DNA of 64,000 nucleotides from JASGIT01 sp047601665 (GCA_047601665.1 JASGIT010000001.1:1550001-1614000); one strand, 5' to 3'. Positions 8,893 through 17,937 are shown, counted from the stretch's first letter. A program made the numbers and translations. The notes: generated by a model not told the origin, from the sequence alone.

Positions 8893-10263
8893 ATGCTCGC
8901 CCGCCACCAGGACCCCATCGCCGCCATCGCCACCGCGCCGGGGCGCGGCGCGGTGGGCATCGTGCGCGTGTCGGGCCAGGGCCTCGCCCCCTTCGTCCAG
9001 GCCCTGCTGGGCCGCGGCCTGCGCCCGCGCGAGGCGCACTACCTGCCCTTCCCCGACGCGCAAGGCCAGCCCATCGACCGGGGCCTGGCGCTCTGGTTCC
9101 CCGCGCCGCACAGCTACACCGGCGAAGACGTGCTCGAGCTGCAGGCCCACGGCGGCCCCGTGGTGTTGCAGCTGCTGCTCGCGCGCTGCCTGGAGGCGGC
9201 GCAGGCCGCCCTGCCCCGCCTGCGCCTGGCCGAGCCCGGCGAATTCACGCGCCGCGCCTTCCTCAACGACAAGATCGACCTCGCCCAGGCCGAGGCCATC
9301 GCCGACCTGATCGACGCCAGTACCGAGGCCGCCGCACGCAGCGCGGGCCGCTCGCTCGCGGGCGCGTTCTCGCAGGAAATCCATGCCCTGCGCGACGCCC
9401 TGGTGCACCTGCGGATGCTGGTCGAGGCCACGCTCGACTTCCCTGAAGAAGACATCGACTTCCTGCGCAAGGCGGACGCGCGCGGGCAGCTATCAAATCT
9501 GCAGCAAACGCTGGCCGCCGTGCTGGGCCGCGCCACCCAGGGCGCGCTGCTGCGCGAAGGCATCAAGGTCGTCATCGCGGGCCAGCCCAACGCGGGCAAA
9601 AGCTCGCTGCTCAATGCGCTGGCGGGCGCGGAGCTGGCCATCGTCACCCCCATCGCGGGCACCACGCGCGACAAGGTGCAGCAGACCATCCAGATCGAAG
9701 GCGTGCCGCTGCACGTGATCGACACCGCAGGCCTGCGCGAGAGCAGCGACGAGGTCGAGCAGATCGGCATCGCCCGCGCCTGGGCCGAGATCGCGGCGGC
9801 GGACGCGGTGCTGTTCCTGCACGACCTCACGCGCCAGCACGAGCCCGGCTACGTGGCGGCGGACCAGGCCATTGCCCACCAGCTGCCGCAGGGCGTGCCC
9901 GTGATCGACGTGTGGAACAAGACCGACGCCGCGCCCGGCGCCGCGCCCGCCACGGGCGTGTCCCTCTCCGCCCGCACCGGCGACGGCCTGGCCGCGCTGC
10001 GCCGGCAACTGCTGCACGTGGCGGGATGGCAAAGCGCGGCGGAGGGCGTCTACATCGCCCGCGCCCGCCACCTCGAAGCCCTGCGCGCCGTCGACGCCCA
10101 CCTGATGGAATGCGCCGCCCAGCTGGAAAGCCCTGGCCCCGCGCTCGACCTGCTGGCCGAAGAACTGCGCCTGGCGCAGAACGCGCTCAATGCCATTACC
10201 GGGGCGTTCAGTTCGGACGATTTGCTGGGCGTGATCTTTTCCAGCTTCTGCATCGGAAAGTGA
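8893..10263 (+). CDS. mnmE: tRNA modification GTPase MnmE
   Basis: GTPase that, with MnmG, makes the 5-(carboxymethyl)aminomethyl modification of wobble uridine in tRNA. It has 456 residues. The N-terminal folate-binding domain begins DPIAAIATAPGRGAVGIVR. The G domain has G1 GQPNAGKS (230-237), the TTRDK switch, DTAGLRE and NKTD. The C-terminus ends FCIGK, the essential CxGK box. The ATG at 8893 is chosen over one 15 codons upstream because the upstream codons come from the intergenic repeat. Around residues 199-208 the DNA resembles one arm of that repeat (GCAGCTATCAAAT). It lies in the normal rnpA-yidC-mnmE neighbourhood but is separated from yidC by the binding-protein gene. Confidence 0.97.
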   Translation: MLARHQDPIAAIATAPGRGAVGIVRVSGQGLAPFVQALLGRGLRPREAHYLPFPDAQGQPIDRGLALWFPAPHSYTGEDVLELQAHGGPVVLQLLLARCLEAAQAALPRLRLAEPGEFTRRAFLNDKIDLAQAEAIADLIDASTEAAARSAGRSLAGAFSQEIHALRDALVHLRMLVEATLDFPEEDIDFLRKADARGQLSNLQQTLAAVLGRATQGALLREGIKVVIAGQPNAGKSSLLNALAGAELAIVTPIAGTTRDKVQQTIQIEGVPLHVIDTAGLRESSDEVEQIGIARAWAEIAAADAVLFLHDLTRQHEPGYVAADQAIAHQLPQGVPVIDVWNKTDAAPGAAPATGVSLSARTGDGLAALRRQLLHVAGWQSAAEGVYIARARHLEALRAVDAHLMECAAQLESPGPALDLLAEELRLAQNALNAITGAFSSDDLLGVIFSSFCIGK

Positions 10264-10315
10264 CTCGCAGGTACACTGCCCCCTACATTTTGTAGCACCC
10301 CTCCAAAGGCACGGC

Positions 10316-11041
10316 ATGTCCCTGTTTGGCTGGCTCTTTCGCAAACCCGCTCCCCAGAAGCCGCCGCGCGCGGCACAGGAGCCCCCCGGCGGCCAGACCG
10401 GCGACACCGTGCCGCAGGTGCCGGGCCGCGCGGCGCCGGCGCCCGCCGACGCCGCCGCCCAGCGCAAGAACGAGCGCATGGAGCGCCGCGAGCTGCTCTA
10501 CACCGCGGTGCGCGAAGCCATGGTGCGCGCCAGCGTGCTGTCGGCCAGCTACAAGTTCAAGGTGCTGTCGCTGGACCAGCGCGGGCGGCAGTTCCTCGTC
10601 ATGATCGACCTCGCGCGCGAATATGGCGGCGACACGGCGCGGCTGTCCGAGATCGAGGCGTTGATCGCGCAGATGGCCAAGGCGCGCTTCGACATCTTCG
10701 TCACCGCCGTGTACTGGCGCATCAGCGAGCACGTGGCCGTGGGCCAGCCGCGCCCGGCCGCCACGGCGCCCACGGCGGCAGCGGCTGGCGTGCCGCCGCG
10801 CAGGCTGCGCCCCGCGCTTCCCGTGCCCCCGCAAGCTCCTGCCCCCGGCGCCGACCCCATCGAGGCGGACGAAATCGCCGCCTTCCAGCGCGCGCTGGCG
10901 CAGTCCGCCGCCCCGCCCGCGCCGCCCCTGCCGCGCCGCCCCTCCAAGCCCGCCGCGCCCACCGGCTTTGAAGACACGCAGGTTCAGGACCCGGGCGAAA
11001 CGGCCGACCTGGGCCGCACCCAGTACGGCGAACTGAAATAG
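10316..11041 (+). CDS. Conserved hypothetical protein, Pro/Ala-rich with a central helical domain
   Basis: I do not recognise a named family. The 241-residue protein has a short hydrophobic start (MSLFGWLFRKP) and a Pro/Ala-rich linker to about residue 45. A structured segment follows, from RMERRELLYTAVREAMVRA through RQFLVMIDLAREYG and FDIFVTAVYWRISE (about 55-145). A second Pro/Ala-rich stretch leads to an acidic tail ending YGELK. There is no signal peptide, and no clear membrane segment beyond the first ten residues. It lies 52 bp after mnmE and 33 bp before the GGDEF/EAL gene on the same strand. The structured segment might bind another protein, but I cannot assign a function. Confidence 0.75.
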   Translation: MSLFGWLFRKPAPQKPPRAAQEPPGGQTGDTVPQVPGRAAPAPADAAAQRKNERMERRELLYTAVREAMVRASVLSASYKFKVLSLDQRGRQFLVMIDLAREYGGDTARLSEIEALIAQMAKARFDIFVTAVYWRISEHVAVGQPRPAATAPTAAAAGVPPRRLRPALPVPPQAPAPGADPIEADEIAAFQRALAQSAAPPAPPLPRRPSKPAAPTGFEDTQVQDPGETADLGRTQYGELK

Positions 11042-11074
11042 CAGTCTCCCGGGTGCTTGGACTAAGCTGTGCCC

Positions 11075-13606
11075 ATGTCCGTTGCCATCCTGCTGATCGA
11101 CAGCGACGCCCGCTGCGCCCAGGCCGTGGCGCAGGCCCTTGCGCCGCAGTGCGTGGAGGCCGCGCCCACGCTGGCGCAGGCGCTGGCGCTGCTGCGGGCG
11201 CGGCCCGGCGGGTTCTCCGCCGCGCTGGTCGCGCACCGCGTGGCAGCCAGCGAGGACGGCGCCCGCGAAGCCGCGCAGGCGCTGCCGCCCGATCTGCCCG
11301 CGCTCATCCTGGTGCCTGAAGGCGGCGAGGCCCTGGCCGCCCATGCGCTGCGGCACGGCTTTGCCGACTTCGCCGTGCAGGACGCGCAGGGCGCATGGCT
11401 GCACGCCCTGCCGCGGCGGATCGACGCCGCCGTAGCGGGTGCCCGTCTGCGGGCGCGGCGCGACGTAGGGGCCGAACTCGCCTGCGTCAGCGCCCTGCAG
11501 GCCGAGACCATCCGCGCGCTCAAGATCACGCTCGACAACGTGTCGCACGGCATCATCTACTTTGACGCCGACGGGCGCATCCGCGCCTACAACCAGCGCG
11601 TGCTGGACCTGCTGGACTTGCCGCAGGATCTGTTCGAGGGCGACCTGAACATGGAGCGCCTGGTCAAGTTCCAGACCGAGCGCGGCGACTTCGGCCCCGG
11701 CTTCAGCCTCATCGCCGACCCGCGCGCGCGCAACTACGTGGCCCAGGAATACGCCGTGGGCGAAGAGCGCAAGCAATGGCCCGAGGTGTACCTGCGCCGC
11801 ACGCAGGCGGGCCGCACCATCGAAATACGCACGCGCACGCTGGAAGGCGGAGGCCGCGTGCGCACCTACACCGACGTGAGCGACTACATCGCCGTGCAGG
11901 AGGCGCTGCGCCAGAGCGAGGCGCGCTGGCGCAGCCTGACCCAGCTGTCGTCCGACTGGTTCTGGGAGCAGGACACCGAGTTCCGCTTCGTGAGCTTCGA
12001 CGGCAGCCCCGCGCACGAACTCGGCGTGCCCGACGGGATGCGCTACGGCCACACGCGCTGGGACACCCCGCACCGCAACGTCACCGAGGCGCAGTGGCGC
12101 GCGCACCGCACCCAGCTGGAGGCGCATGAGGTCTTCCGCGACTTCGAGCTGGAGCGCGCCGCGCCCGACGGCAGCAGCATCTGGGCCTCGGTCAGCGGCA
12201 GGCCCATCTTCGACGCCGAGGGCCGCTTCGCCGGCTACCACGGCGTGGCGCGCAACATCACCGAACGCAAGCGCGCCGAGGCGGAGATCCAGCGCCTGGC
12301 CTTCTACGACGAACTCACCGGCCTGCCCAACCGCCGCCTGCTGCTCGACCGGCTGGAGCAGGCCACGCAGGCCTGCGGGCGCAGCGGCGCGCATGGGGCG
12401 CTGATGTTCCTGGACCTCGACAATTTCAAGGACATCAACGACACCCTGGGCCATGAATGGGGCGACGGCCTGCTCGTGCAGGTGGGCGCGCGCCTGGCGG
12501 CCAGCGTGCGCGCCAGCGACACCGTGGCGCGGCTGGGCGGCGACGAGTTCGTGGTCGCGCTGACCAGCCTGTCCACCGACGCCGGCGCCGCCACCGCGCA
12601 GGCCGAGGCCGCGGGGCAGAAGCTGCTGGCCGCGCTCAGCCAGCCCTACGAGGTGAAGGGCCGCGCCACGTACAGCACGCCCAGCATCGGCATCACCCTG
12701 TTCGGCGGCCAGAGCTGCCAAGGCGGCGGGCCGGGCGGCGAGCGCCCGTCCGTGCCCGAGCTGCTGCAGCGCGCCGACCTGGCCATGTACCAGGCCAAAT
12801 CGCGGGGCCGCAACACCCTGTGCTTCTTCGACCAGGCCATGCAGGCCAGCGCCACCGCGCGCTCGGCGCTGGAGGCCGACATCCGCGCCGCCCTGGCGCG
12901 CGGCGAATTCCTGCTGCACTACCAGCGCGTGGTCGATGCGGGTGGCGCGGTGCTGGGCGCCGAAGCCCTGGTGCGCTGGCGGCACCCCGGGCGCGGCCTG
13001 GTGCCGCCCGGCGAATTCATCTGCGTGGCTGAGCAGACCGGCCTCATCCTGCCCCTGGGCCGCTGGGTGCTGCGCACGGCCTGCGAGCAGCTGGCGCAAT
13101 GGGCGCGCGACCCCGCCCGCGCGCACTGGACGCTGTCCGTCAACGTCAGCGCGCAGGAATTCCGCCACCCCGGCTTCGTCAGCCAGGTGCTGGGCACGGT
13201 GGCCGACAGCGGGGCCGACCCGAGCCGCCTCAAGCTTGAGCTGACCGAAAGCATGTTGCTGAACGACGTGGAGGACAGCATCGTGCGTATGCAGACGCTG
13301 CGCACGCACGGCGTGGGCCTGTCGCTGGACGACTTCGGCACCGGCTACTCGTCGCTGGCCTACCTCAAGCGCCTGCCGCTGAACCAGCTCAAGATCGACC
13401 AGAGCTTCGTGCGCGACGTGCTCACCGACCCCAACGACGCCGTCATTGCCTGCACCGTGATCGCCCTGGCCCGCAGCCTGGAGCTGGACGTGGTGGCCGA
13501 GGGCGTGGAGAACAGCGGGCAGCGCGACTTTTTGCTGGAAAACGGCTGCCAGCGCTTCCAGGGCTACCTGTTCGGCCCGCCCGGCCCGGCTGAATTGCTA
13601 TTATAA
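11075..13606 (+). CDS. Bifunctional c-di-GMP protein: receiver-like, PAS, PAS, GGDEF, EAL
   Basis: Predicted cytoplasmic regulator of cyclic di-GMP, 843 residues. Residues 1-125 look like a response-regulator receiver (AILLIDSDARCAQ) but lack an Asp where the phospho-acceptor should be (AALVAHRV). Two PAS domains follow (LDNVSHGIIYFDADGRI and WRSLTQLSSDWFWEQDTEF). The GGDEF domain has YDELTGLPNRR, FLDLDNFKDINDTLGH and an intact RLGGDEF near residue 487. The EAL domain has EALVRWRHP near 628, ELTES, DDFGTGYSSLAYL and KIDQSFV. Both catalytic signatures are intact, so it may make or break c-di-GMP. Start: an ATG two codons after an in-frame GTG. The stop codon lies inside a palindromic repeat. 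Confidence 0.93.
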   Translation: MSVAILLIDSDARCAQAVAQALAPQCVEAAPTLAQALALLRARPGGFSAALVAHRVAASEDGAREAAQALPPDLPALILVPEGGEALAAHALRHGFADFAVQDAQGAWLHALPRRIDAAVAGARLRARRDVGAELACVSALQAETIRALKITLDNVSHGIIYFDADGRIRAYNQRVLDLLDLPQDLFEGDLNMERLVKFQTERGDFGPGFSLIADPRARNYVAQEYAVGEERKQWPEVYLRRTQAGRTIEIRTRTLEGGGRVRTYTDVSDYIAVQEALRQSEARWRSLTQLSSDWFWEQDTEFRFVSFDGSPAHELGVPDGMRYGHTRWDTPHRNVTEAQWRAHRTQLEAHEVFRDFELERAAPDGSSIWASVSGRPIFDAEGRFAGYHGVARNITERKRAEAEIQRLAFYDELTGLPNRRLLLDRLEQATQACGRSGAHGALMFLDLDNFKDINDTLGHEWGDGLLVQVGARLAASVRASDTVARLGGDEFVVALTSLSTDAGAATAQAEAAGQKLLAALSQPYEVKGRATYSTPSIGITLFGGQSCQGGGPGGERPSVPELLQRADLAMYQAKSRGRNTLCFFDQAMQASATARSALEADIRAALARGEFLLHYQRVVDAGGAVLGAEALVRWRHPGRGLVPPGEFICVAEQTGLILPLGRWVLRTACEQLAQWARDPARAHWTLSVNVSAQEFRHPGFVSQVLGTVADSGADPSRLKLELTESMLLNDVEDSIVRMQTLRTHGVGLSLDDFGTGYSSLAYLKRLPLNQLKIDQSFVRDVLTDPNDAVIACTVIALARSLELDVVAEGVENSGQRDFLLENGCQRFQGYLFGPPGPAELLL

Positions 13607-13652
13607 GAATAGCTGCCAGCGCTTGCTGCACAAGCGCTGGAGCCATTTTTCC
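13596..13652 (-). repeat. Palindromic repeat, copy 3
   Basis: A perfect core CCAGCGCTTG-ctgca-CAAGCGCTGG with flanks AATAGCTG on the left and AGCCATTTTT on the right (minus orientation). It lies between the convergent GGDEF/EAL and Kef-type genes. It supplies the last codons and the TAA of the former and reaches the stop of the latter, so it probably acts as a two-way terminator. Confidence 0.9.
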
Positions 13653-13653
13653 C

Positions 13654-15651
13654 TTAAACCGCCTTGCCCCCGCCCAGCAGCCGCTCCTCGGCCCGCGCCA
13701 GCGCCTGGGGGTGGCCCGACAGCACCAGCGTGTCGCCCTCGGCCAGGGGCGCGGTTTCGTCCGGCGCGGTGGCGCGGCCCGTGCCGTGGCGCACGTTGAC
13801 CACGCGCACGCCCAGCGCGGGCAGCGCCACCTGCGCCAGCGTGCGCCCCAGGCTGCCCGCGCCGGGCGGCAGGGCCACGGTGGCCAGGCGCTCCTGGTCG
13901 CGCTCGGTGGGCGTGTCGTCGTCCGCGCCGTGGAAGTAGCCGCGCAGCAGGTTGTAGCGCGCCTCGCGCTGCTCCTGGATGGTGTGCAGCACGCGGCGCA
14001 TGGGCACGCCCATCAGGGCCAGCATGTGGCCCGCGAGCATCAGCGAGCCCTCGATGGCCTCGGGCACCACCTCGGTCGCGCCCGCGGCGCGCAGCTTGTC
14101 CAGGTGCAGGTCGTCCTGCGTGCGCACCACCACGGGCACGTGGGGCGCGTGCTCGTGCGTGTTGGCCAGCACCTTCAGGGCGGCGGGCACGTCCAGGTAG
14201 GTGACGGCTACGGCGCTCGCGCGCACCAGCCCGGCGGCCATCAGCGCCTGCAGGCGCGTGGCGTCGCCGAACACCACGTTGTCGCCTGCGGCGGCGGCCT
14301 GGCGCACGCGGTCCGGGTCCAGGTCCAGCGCCAGGTAGGGGATTTTTTCGCGCTCCAGCATACGCGCCAGGTTCTGGCCGCAGCGGCCATAGCCGCAGAT
14401 GATGACGTGCTTGCTGGTGTTGATGGACTGGCGCGCGATGGTGGTCATCTGCAGCGACTGGTGCAGCCAGTCGCTGGCCACCAGCTTCATCACGATGCGG
14501 TTGCTGTAGGCAATGATGAAGGGCGCGGCCAGCATCGACAGCACCATGGCCGCGAGCACCGGGTGCACCAGCGCGGACGAGGTCAGCCCCTGCGTCTGCG
14601 CCAGCGTGAGCAGCACGAAGCCGAACTCCCCCGCCTGCGCCAGGTACAGCCCCGTGCGCAGCGCCACGCCCGTGGTCGCGCCCATGGCGCGCGCCACCGC
14701 CAGCACCACCGCCAGCTTGAGCAGCAGCGGCAGCGTGAACAGCAGCAGCACCAGCGCCCAGCGCTCGATGAGGATGTGCCAGTCCAGCAACATGCCCACG
14801 GTGACGAAGAACAGGCCCAGCAGCACGTCGTGGAAGGGGCGGATGTCGGTCTCCACCTGGTGGCGGTACTCGGTCTCGGACACCAGCACGCCCGCGATGA
14901 ACGCGCCCAGCGCCAGGCTCAGCCCCGCCGACTCGGTGAGCCACGCCAGGCCCAGCGTGATCAGCAGCAGATTGAGCACGAACAGCTCCTCGCTCTTGCG
15001 CCGCGCCACCAGCGTGAGCCACCAGTGCATCACCTTCTGCCCGCCCGTGAGCAGCAGGCCCACCAGCACCGTGGCCTTGAGCAGTGCCAGGCCCAGCGCC
15101 ACCAGCAGCTGCTCGGGCGGGCTGCCCAGGGCCGGAATCAGCACCAGCAGCGGCACCACGGCCAGGTCCTGGAACAGCAGCACGCCCATCACCCGCCGCC
15201 CGTGCTCGGACTCCAGCTCCGCCCGCTCGGCCATCAGCTTGACCACCACCGCCGTGCTGCTCATGGCCAGCGTGCCCGCCAGCGCCAGCGCCGTCTGCCA
15301 GCCCATGTCCCACGCGCCGCCGAGCCAGCGCGCCAGCAGCAGCGCGCCCGCCATGCCCGCCCCCATGGTCAGTGCCACCTGCGCCGCGCCCAGGCCGAAC
15401 ACGAAGGTGCGCATGGCGCGCAGCTTGGGCAGGCTGAATTCGAGGCCGATGGCGAACATGAGGAACACCACGCCGAATTCGCCGATGTGGCGCACGGTGG
15501 ACGTGTCCTGCGCCAGCGCCAGCGCGTTCGGGCCGATCAGCACGCCCGCCACCAGGTAGCCCAGCATGGGCGGCAGCTTGAAAGTGCGGCAGGCCACCAC
15601 ACCCAGCACGGCGGCCAGCAGGTACAGCAGCGTCAAAGCAAGGGAAGACAT
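13654..15651 (-). CDS. Monovalent cation:proton antiporter of the CPA2/Kef family
   Basis: Inner-membrane K+/H+-type antiporter, 665 residues. The first about 390 residues are a run of hydrophobic segments (ALTLLYLLAAVLGVVACRTF, LGYLVAGVLIGPNALAL, FGVVFLMFAIGLEFSL), as in KefB/KefC/YbaL. A cytoplasmic RCK/TrkA-N Rossmann domain starts HVIICGYGRCGQNLARML near residue 418, and a TrkA-C-like domain follows (LAEGDTLVLSGHP). No KefF/KefG partner lies next to it, so glutathione gating cannot be inferred. It is transcribed away from kdsD and converges on the c-di-GMP gene. Which Kef subgroup it belongs to is not decidable by eye. Confidence 0.92.
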   Translation of the reverse strand: MSSLALTLLYLLAAVLGVVACRTFKLPPMLGYLVAGVLIGPNALALAQDTSTVRHIGEFGVVFLMFAIGLEFSLPKLRAMRTFVFGLGAAQVALTMGAGMAGALLLARWLGGAWDMGWQTALALAGTLAMSSTAVVVKLMAERAELESEHGRRVMGVLLFQDLAVVPLLVLIPALGSPPEQLLVALGLALLKATVLVGLLLTGGQKVMHWWLTLVARRKSEELFVLNLLLITLGLAWLTESAGLSLALGAFIAGVLVSETEYRHQVETDIRPFHDVLLGLFFVTVGMLLDWHILIERWALVLLLFTLPLLLKLAVVLAVARAMGATTGVALRTGLYLAQAGEFGFVLLTLAQTQGLTSSALVHPVLAAMVLSMLAAPFIIAYSNRIVMKLVASDWLHQSLQMTTIARQSINTSKHVIICGYGRCGQNLARMLEREKIPYLALDLDPDRVRQAAAAGDNVVFGDATRLQALMAAGLVRASAVAVTYLDVPAALKVLANTHEHAPHVPVVVRTQDDLHLDKLRAAGATEVVPEAIEGSLMLAGHMLALMGVPMRRVLHTIQEQREARYNLLRGYFHGADDDTPTERDQERLATVALPPGAGSLGRTLAQVALPALGVRVVNVRHGTGRATAPDETAPLAEGDTLVLSGHPQALARAEERLLGGGKAV

Positions 15652-15665
15652 CGCTCGATGCTAGC

Positions 15666-15712
15666 TTAGGAGCCCGACAGGCTCCTAAAGGGAAAAACCG
15701 CCTCGATAGAAT
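15666..15712 (+). promoter_or_regulatory. Hairpin and -10 element in the kef/kdsD divergent gap
   Basis: A perfect inverted repeat TTAGGAGCC-cgaca-GGCTCCTAA spans 15666-15688. TAGAAT at 15707-15712 resembles a -10 box, with no good -35. The transcription start predicted from it coincides with the kdsD ATG at 15719, so the kdsD message may be leaderless. No Shine-Dalgarno is visible. Confidence 0.4.
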
Positions 15713-15718
15713 CACCCA

Positions 15719-16699
15719 ATGCCCCCCGTTTTTGATGCCGCCCACGCCGTCCGCCTGGCCCGCGAAACCCTGGAAATCGAAGCCGCCGCGCTCACCGCCC
15801 TCGCCGCCCGCGTGGGCGACGGCTTCGCCCGCGCCGTGCAGCTGGTGCTGCGCGTGCAGGGCCGCGTGGTCGTCATGGGCATGGGCAAGAGCGGCCACGT
15901 GGGCCGCAAGATCGCGGCCACGCTGGCCTCCACCGGCACGCCCGCGTTCTTCGTGCACCCGGCCGAGGCCAGCCACGGCGACCTGGGCATGGTCACCGCG
16001 CACGACCTGGTGCTCGCCATCTCCAACAGCGGCGAGAGCGGCGAGCTCACCGCCATCCTGCCCGTGCTCAAGCGCCTGGGCGCGCCGCTGGTCGCCATGA
16101 CCGGGGGGCTGGAATCGTCCCTGGCGCGCCATGCCGACCTGGTGCTCGACACCAGCGTGGCGCGCGAAGCCTGCCCGCTCAACCTCGCCCCCACCGCCAG
16201 CACCACCGCGCAGCTCGCCATGGGCGACGCGCTGGCCGTGGCCCTGCTGGACGCGCGCGGCTTCCGCGCCGAAGACTTCGCCCGCTCCCACCCCGGCGGC
16301 GCGCTGGGCCGCAAGCTGCTCACCCACGTCAGCGACGTGATGCGCACCGGCGCCGACGTGCCGCGCGTGCCGCCCACCGCCAGCTTTGGCGACCTGATGC
16401 GCGAAATGAGCGCCAAGGGCCTGGGCGCGTCCGCCGTCGTCGACGAGCGCGGCGCCGTGCTTGGCATCTTCACCGACGGCGACCTGCGCCGCTGCGTGGA
16501 AACCGGCGCCGACCTGCGCGCAGCCACGGCGCAAGAGGTCATGCACCCTGGCCCGCGCACTATCGCGCCCGATGCGCTTGCCGCCGACGCCGCCGAACTC
16601 ATGGAGCGCCACGGCATCACCAGCGTGCTGGTCGTCGAGGGCGGGCAGCTGGCCGGCGTCATCCACATCCGCGACCTGATGCGCGCCAAGGTCATCTGA
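15719..16699 (+). CDS. kdsD: Arabinose-5-phosphate isomerase (Kdo pathway)
   Basis: Converts D-ribulose 5-phosphate to D-arabinose 5-phosphate, the first committed precursor of Kdo in LPS. It has 326 residues, the normal KdsD/KpsF length. The N-terminal SIS domain includes VVVMGMGKSGHVGRKIAATL, TPAFFVHPAEASHGDLGM and the ISNSGESGE phosphosugar loop. A tandem CBS pair follows, with VMRTGADVPRVPPTASFGDLM and EVMHPGPRTI. The stop TGA overlaps the kdsC start as TGATG. It is the first gene of kdsD-kdsC-lptC, the usual LPS cluster order. Confidence 0.96.
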   Translation: MPPVFDAAHAVRLARETLEIEAAALTALAARVGDGFARAVQLVLRVQGRVVVMGMGKSGHVGRKIAATLASTGTPAFFVHPAEASHGDLGMVTAHDLVLAISNSGESGELTAILPVLKRLGAPLVAMTGGLESSLARHADLVLDTSVAREACPLNLAPTASTTAQLAMGDALAVALLDARGFRAEDFARSHPGGALGRKLLTHVSDVMRTGADVPRVPPTASFGDLMREMSAKGLGASAVVDERGAVLGIFTDGDLRRCVETGADLRAATAQEVMHPGPRTIAPDALAADAAELMERHGITSVLVVEGGQLAGVIHIRDLMRAKVI

Positions 16700-17253
16700 T
16701 GCAGCCCACCCCCTCCCCTGTCCTTACCTTTGCCCCGGAGCTGCTGCTGCGCGCCCAGCCCGTGCGCGTGGCCTTCTTCGACGTGGACGGCGTGCTCACC
16801 GACGGCGGCCTGTACTTCAGCGAACACGGCGAGACGCTCAAGCGCTTCCACACGCTCGACGGCCACGGCCTCAAGCTGCTGCAAAAGGCGGGCATCACCC
16901 CCGCCGTCGTCACGGGCCGCGACGCCCCCGCGCTGCGCCTGCGCCTCAAGGCCCTGGGCATCGTCCACGCGCGCTACGGCACCGAAGACAAGCGCCCCGC
17001 CGCCGAAGCCATCCTGGCCGAACTGGGCCTGGACTGGAGCCAGGCCGCCGCCATGGGCGACGACTGGCCCGACCTGCCCGTGATGCGCCGTTCTTCAATA
17101 GCCGCCGCGCCCGCCAACGCTCAGGCCGAGGCGCGCGCCGCCGCCCACCTCGTCACCCAGGCGCGCGGCGGCGACGGCGCGGTGCGCGAGTTCTGCGACC
17201 TGCTGCTCGTCGCCAGCGGCCGCTACGCCGCGCTGTTGGCCGAATACGCATGA
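16699..17253 (+). CDS. kdsC: Kdo-8-phosphate phosphatase (HAD family)
   Basis: Hydrolyses 3-deoxy-D-manno-octulosonate 8-phosphate to Kdo. It has 184 residues, the compact size of C0-type HAD phosphatases, which lack a cap domain. Motif I is FFDVDGVLTDGG, motif II is VVTGRD, and motif IV is MGDDWPDLPVM. It overlaps kdsD by one base and lptC by four, so all three are coupled. Its position between the isomerase and lptC supports the assignment over other HAD enzymes. Confidence 0.95.
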   Translation: MQPTPSPVLTFAPELLLRAQPVRVAFFDVDGVLTDGGLYFSEHGETLKRFHTLDGHGLKLLQKAGITPAVVTGRDAPALRLRLKALGIVHARYGTEDKRPAAEAILAELGLDWSQAAAMGDDWPDLPVMRRSSIAAAPANAQAEARAAAHLVTQARGGDGAVREFCDLLLVASGRYAALLAEYA

Positions 17254-17936
17254 TGCGGCTGCCCCCCCGGCTGTGGGACCGCGTCTCGCTGTACCTGCCC
17301 GTGCTGCTCATGGGCCTGCTGGCGCTGGGCAGCTTCTGGCTGGTGCGCAACGCGCCCAAGCTGCAGACCCCGCAGGCCGAGCGCCCCGCGCGCCACGAGC
17401 CCGACTACTACATGAAGGACTTCTCCGTCAAAACCTTCGACGGCACGGGCCGCCTGCAAAGCGACGTCCAGGGCACGCTGGCGCGCCACTACCCCGACAC
17501 CGACACCCTCGAAATCGACCAGCCCCACATGCGCTCCATCTCGCCCGAAGGCCGCATCACCGTGGCCACGGCCAACCGGGGCCTGAGCAACGCCGACGGC
17601 TCCGAGGTGCAGCTCTTCGGCAACGCCGTGGTCACCCGCCTGCCCATGAAGAGCCCCAGCGGCGCGATGCTGCCGCAGCTGCGCTTCGAGGGCGAATTCC
17701 TGCACGCCTGGACGCAGGACGAACGTGTGCGCTCGCACCTGCCCGTCGTGCTCACGCGCGGCGCCGACCGCTTCACCGCCGACAGCATGGACTACGACAA
17801 CATGGAGCAGATCGCCCACCTCAAGGGCCGCGTGCACGGCCTGCTGATACCGGGCGTGGCCACGGCGGCGCCCAAGGCCGCCCCCGCCGCCAAGCCTGCC
17901 CCCAAGTCCGCACCCAAAGCGAAAGCCAAGCGCTGA
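17250..17936 (+). CDS. lptC: LPS export system protein LptC
   Basis: Bitopic inner-membrane protein that passes LPS from LptBFG to the periplasmic LptA bridge. It has 228 residues. One membrane segment lies near the N-terminus (VSLYLPVLLMGLLALGSFWLV), followed by a periplasmic LptC beta-jellyroll with YYMKDFSVKTFDGTGRLQSD, the typical start of this domain. The Ala/Pro/Lys-rich tail (after residue about 200) is not part of the family and looks like a disordered basic extension. The start is one of two adjacent ATGs (17250 or 17253). The expected lptA and lptB do not follow, and a dehydrogenase gene comes next. Confidence 0.92.
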   Translation: MMRLPPRLWDRVSLYLPVLLMGLLALGSFWLVRNAPKLQTPQAERPARHEPDYYMKDFSVKTFDGTGRLQSDVQGTLARHYPDTDTLEIDQPHMRSISPEGRITVATANRGLSNADGSEVQLFGNAVVTRLPMKSPSGAMLPQLRFEGEFLHAWTQDERVRSHLPVVLTRGADRFTADSMDYDNMEQIAHLKGRVHGLLIPGVATAAPKAAPAAKPAPKSAPKAKAKR

Positions 17937-17937
17937 C

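Noticed and set aside
10283..13309. Very long open frame on the minus strand, opposite the GGDEF/EAL gene
   Set aside because: It is a shadow of the high-GC coding strand: composition is extreme in His, Ala and Gln/Arg, with no domain. The + strand gene has intact catalytic motifs.
13711..15669. 652-codon open frame antisense to the Kef-type gene
   Set aside because: Gln/His/Arg-rich shadow. The minus strand encodes a clear antiporter with an RCK domain.
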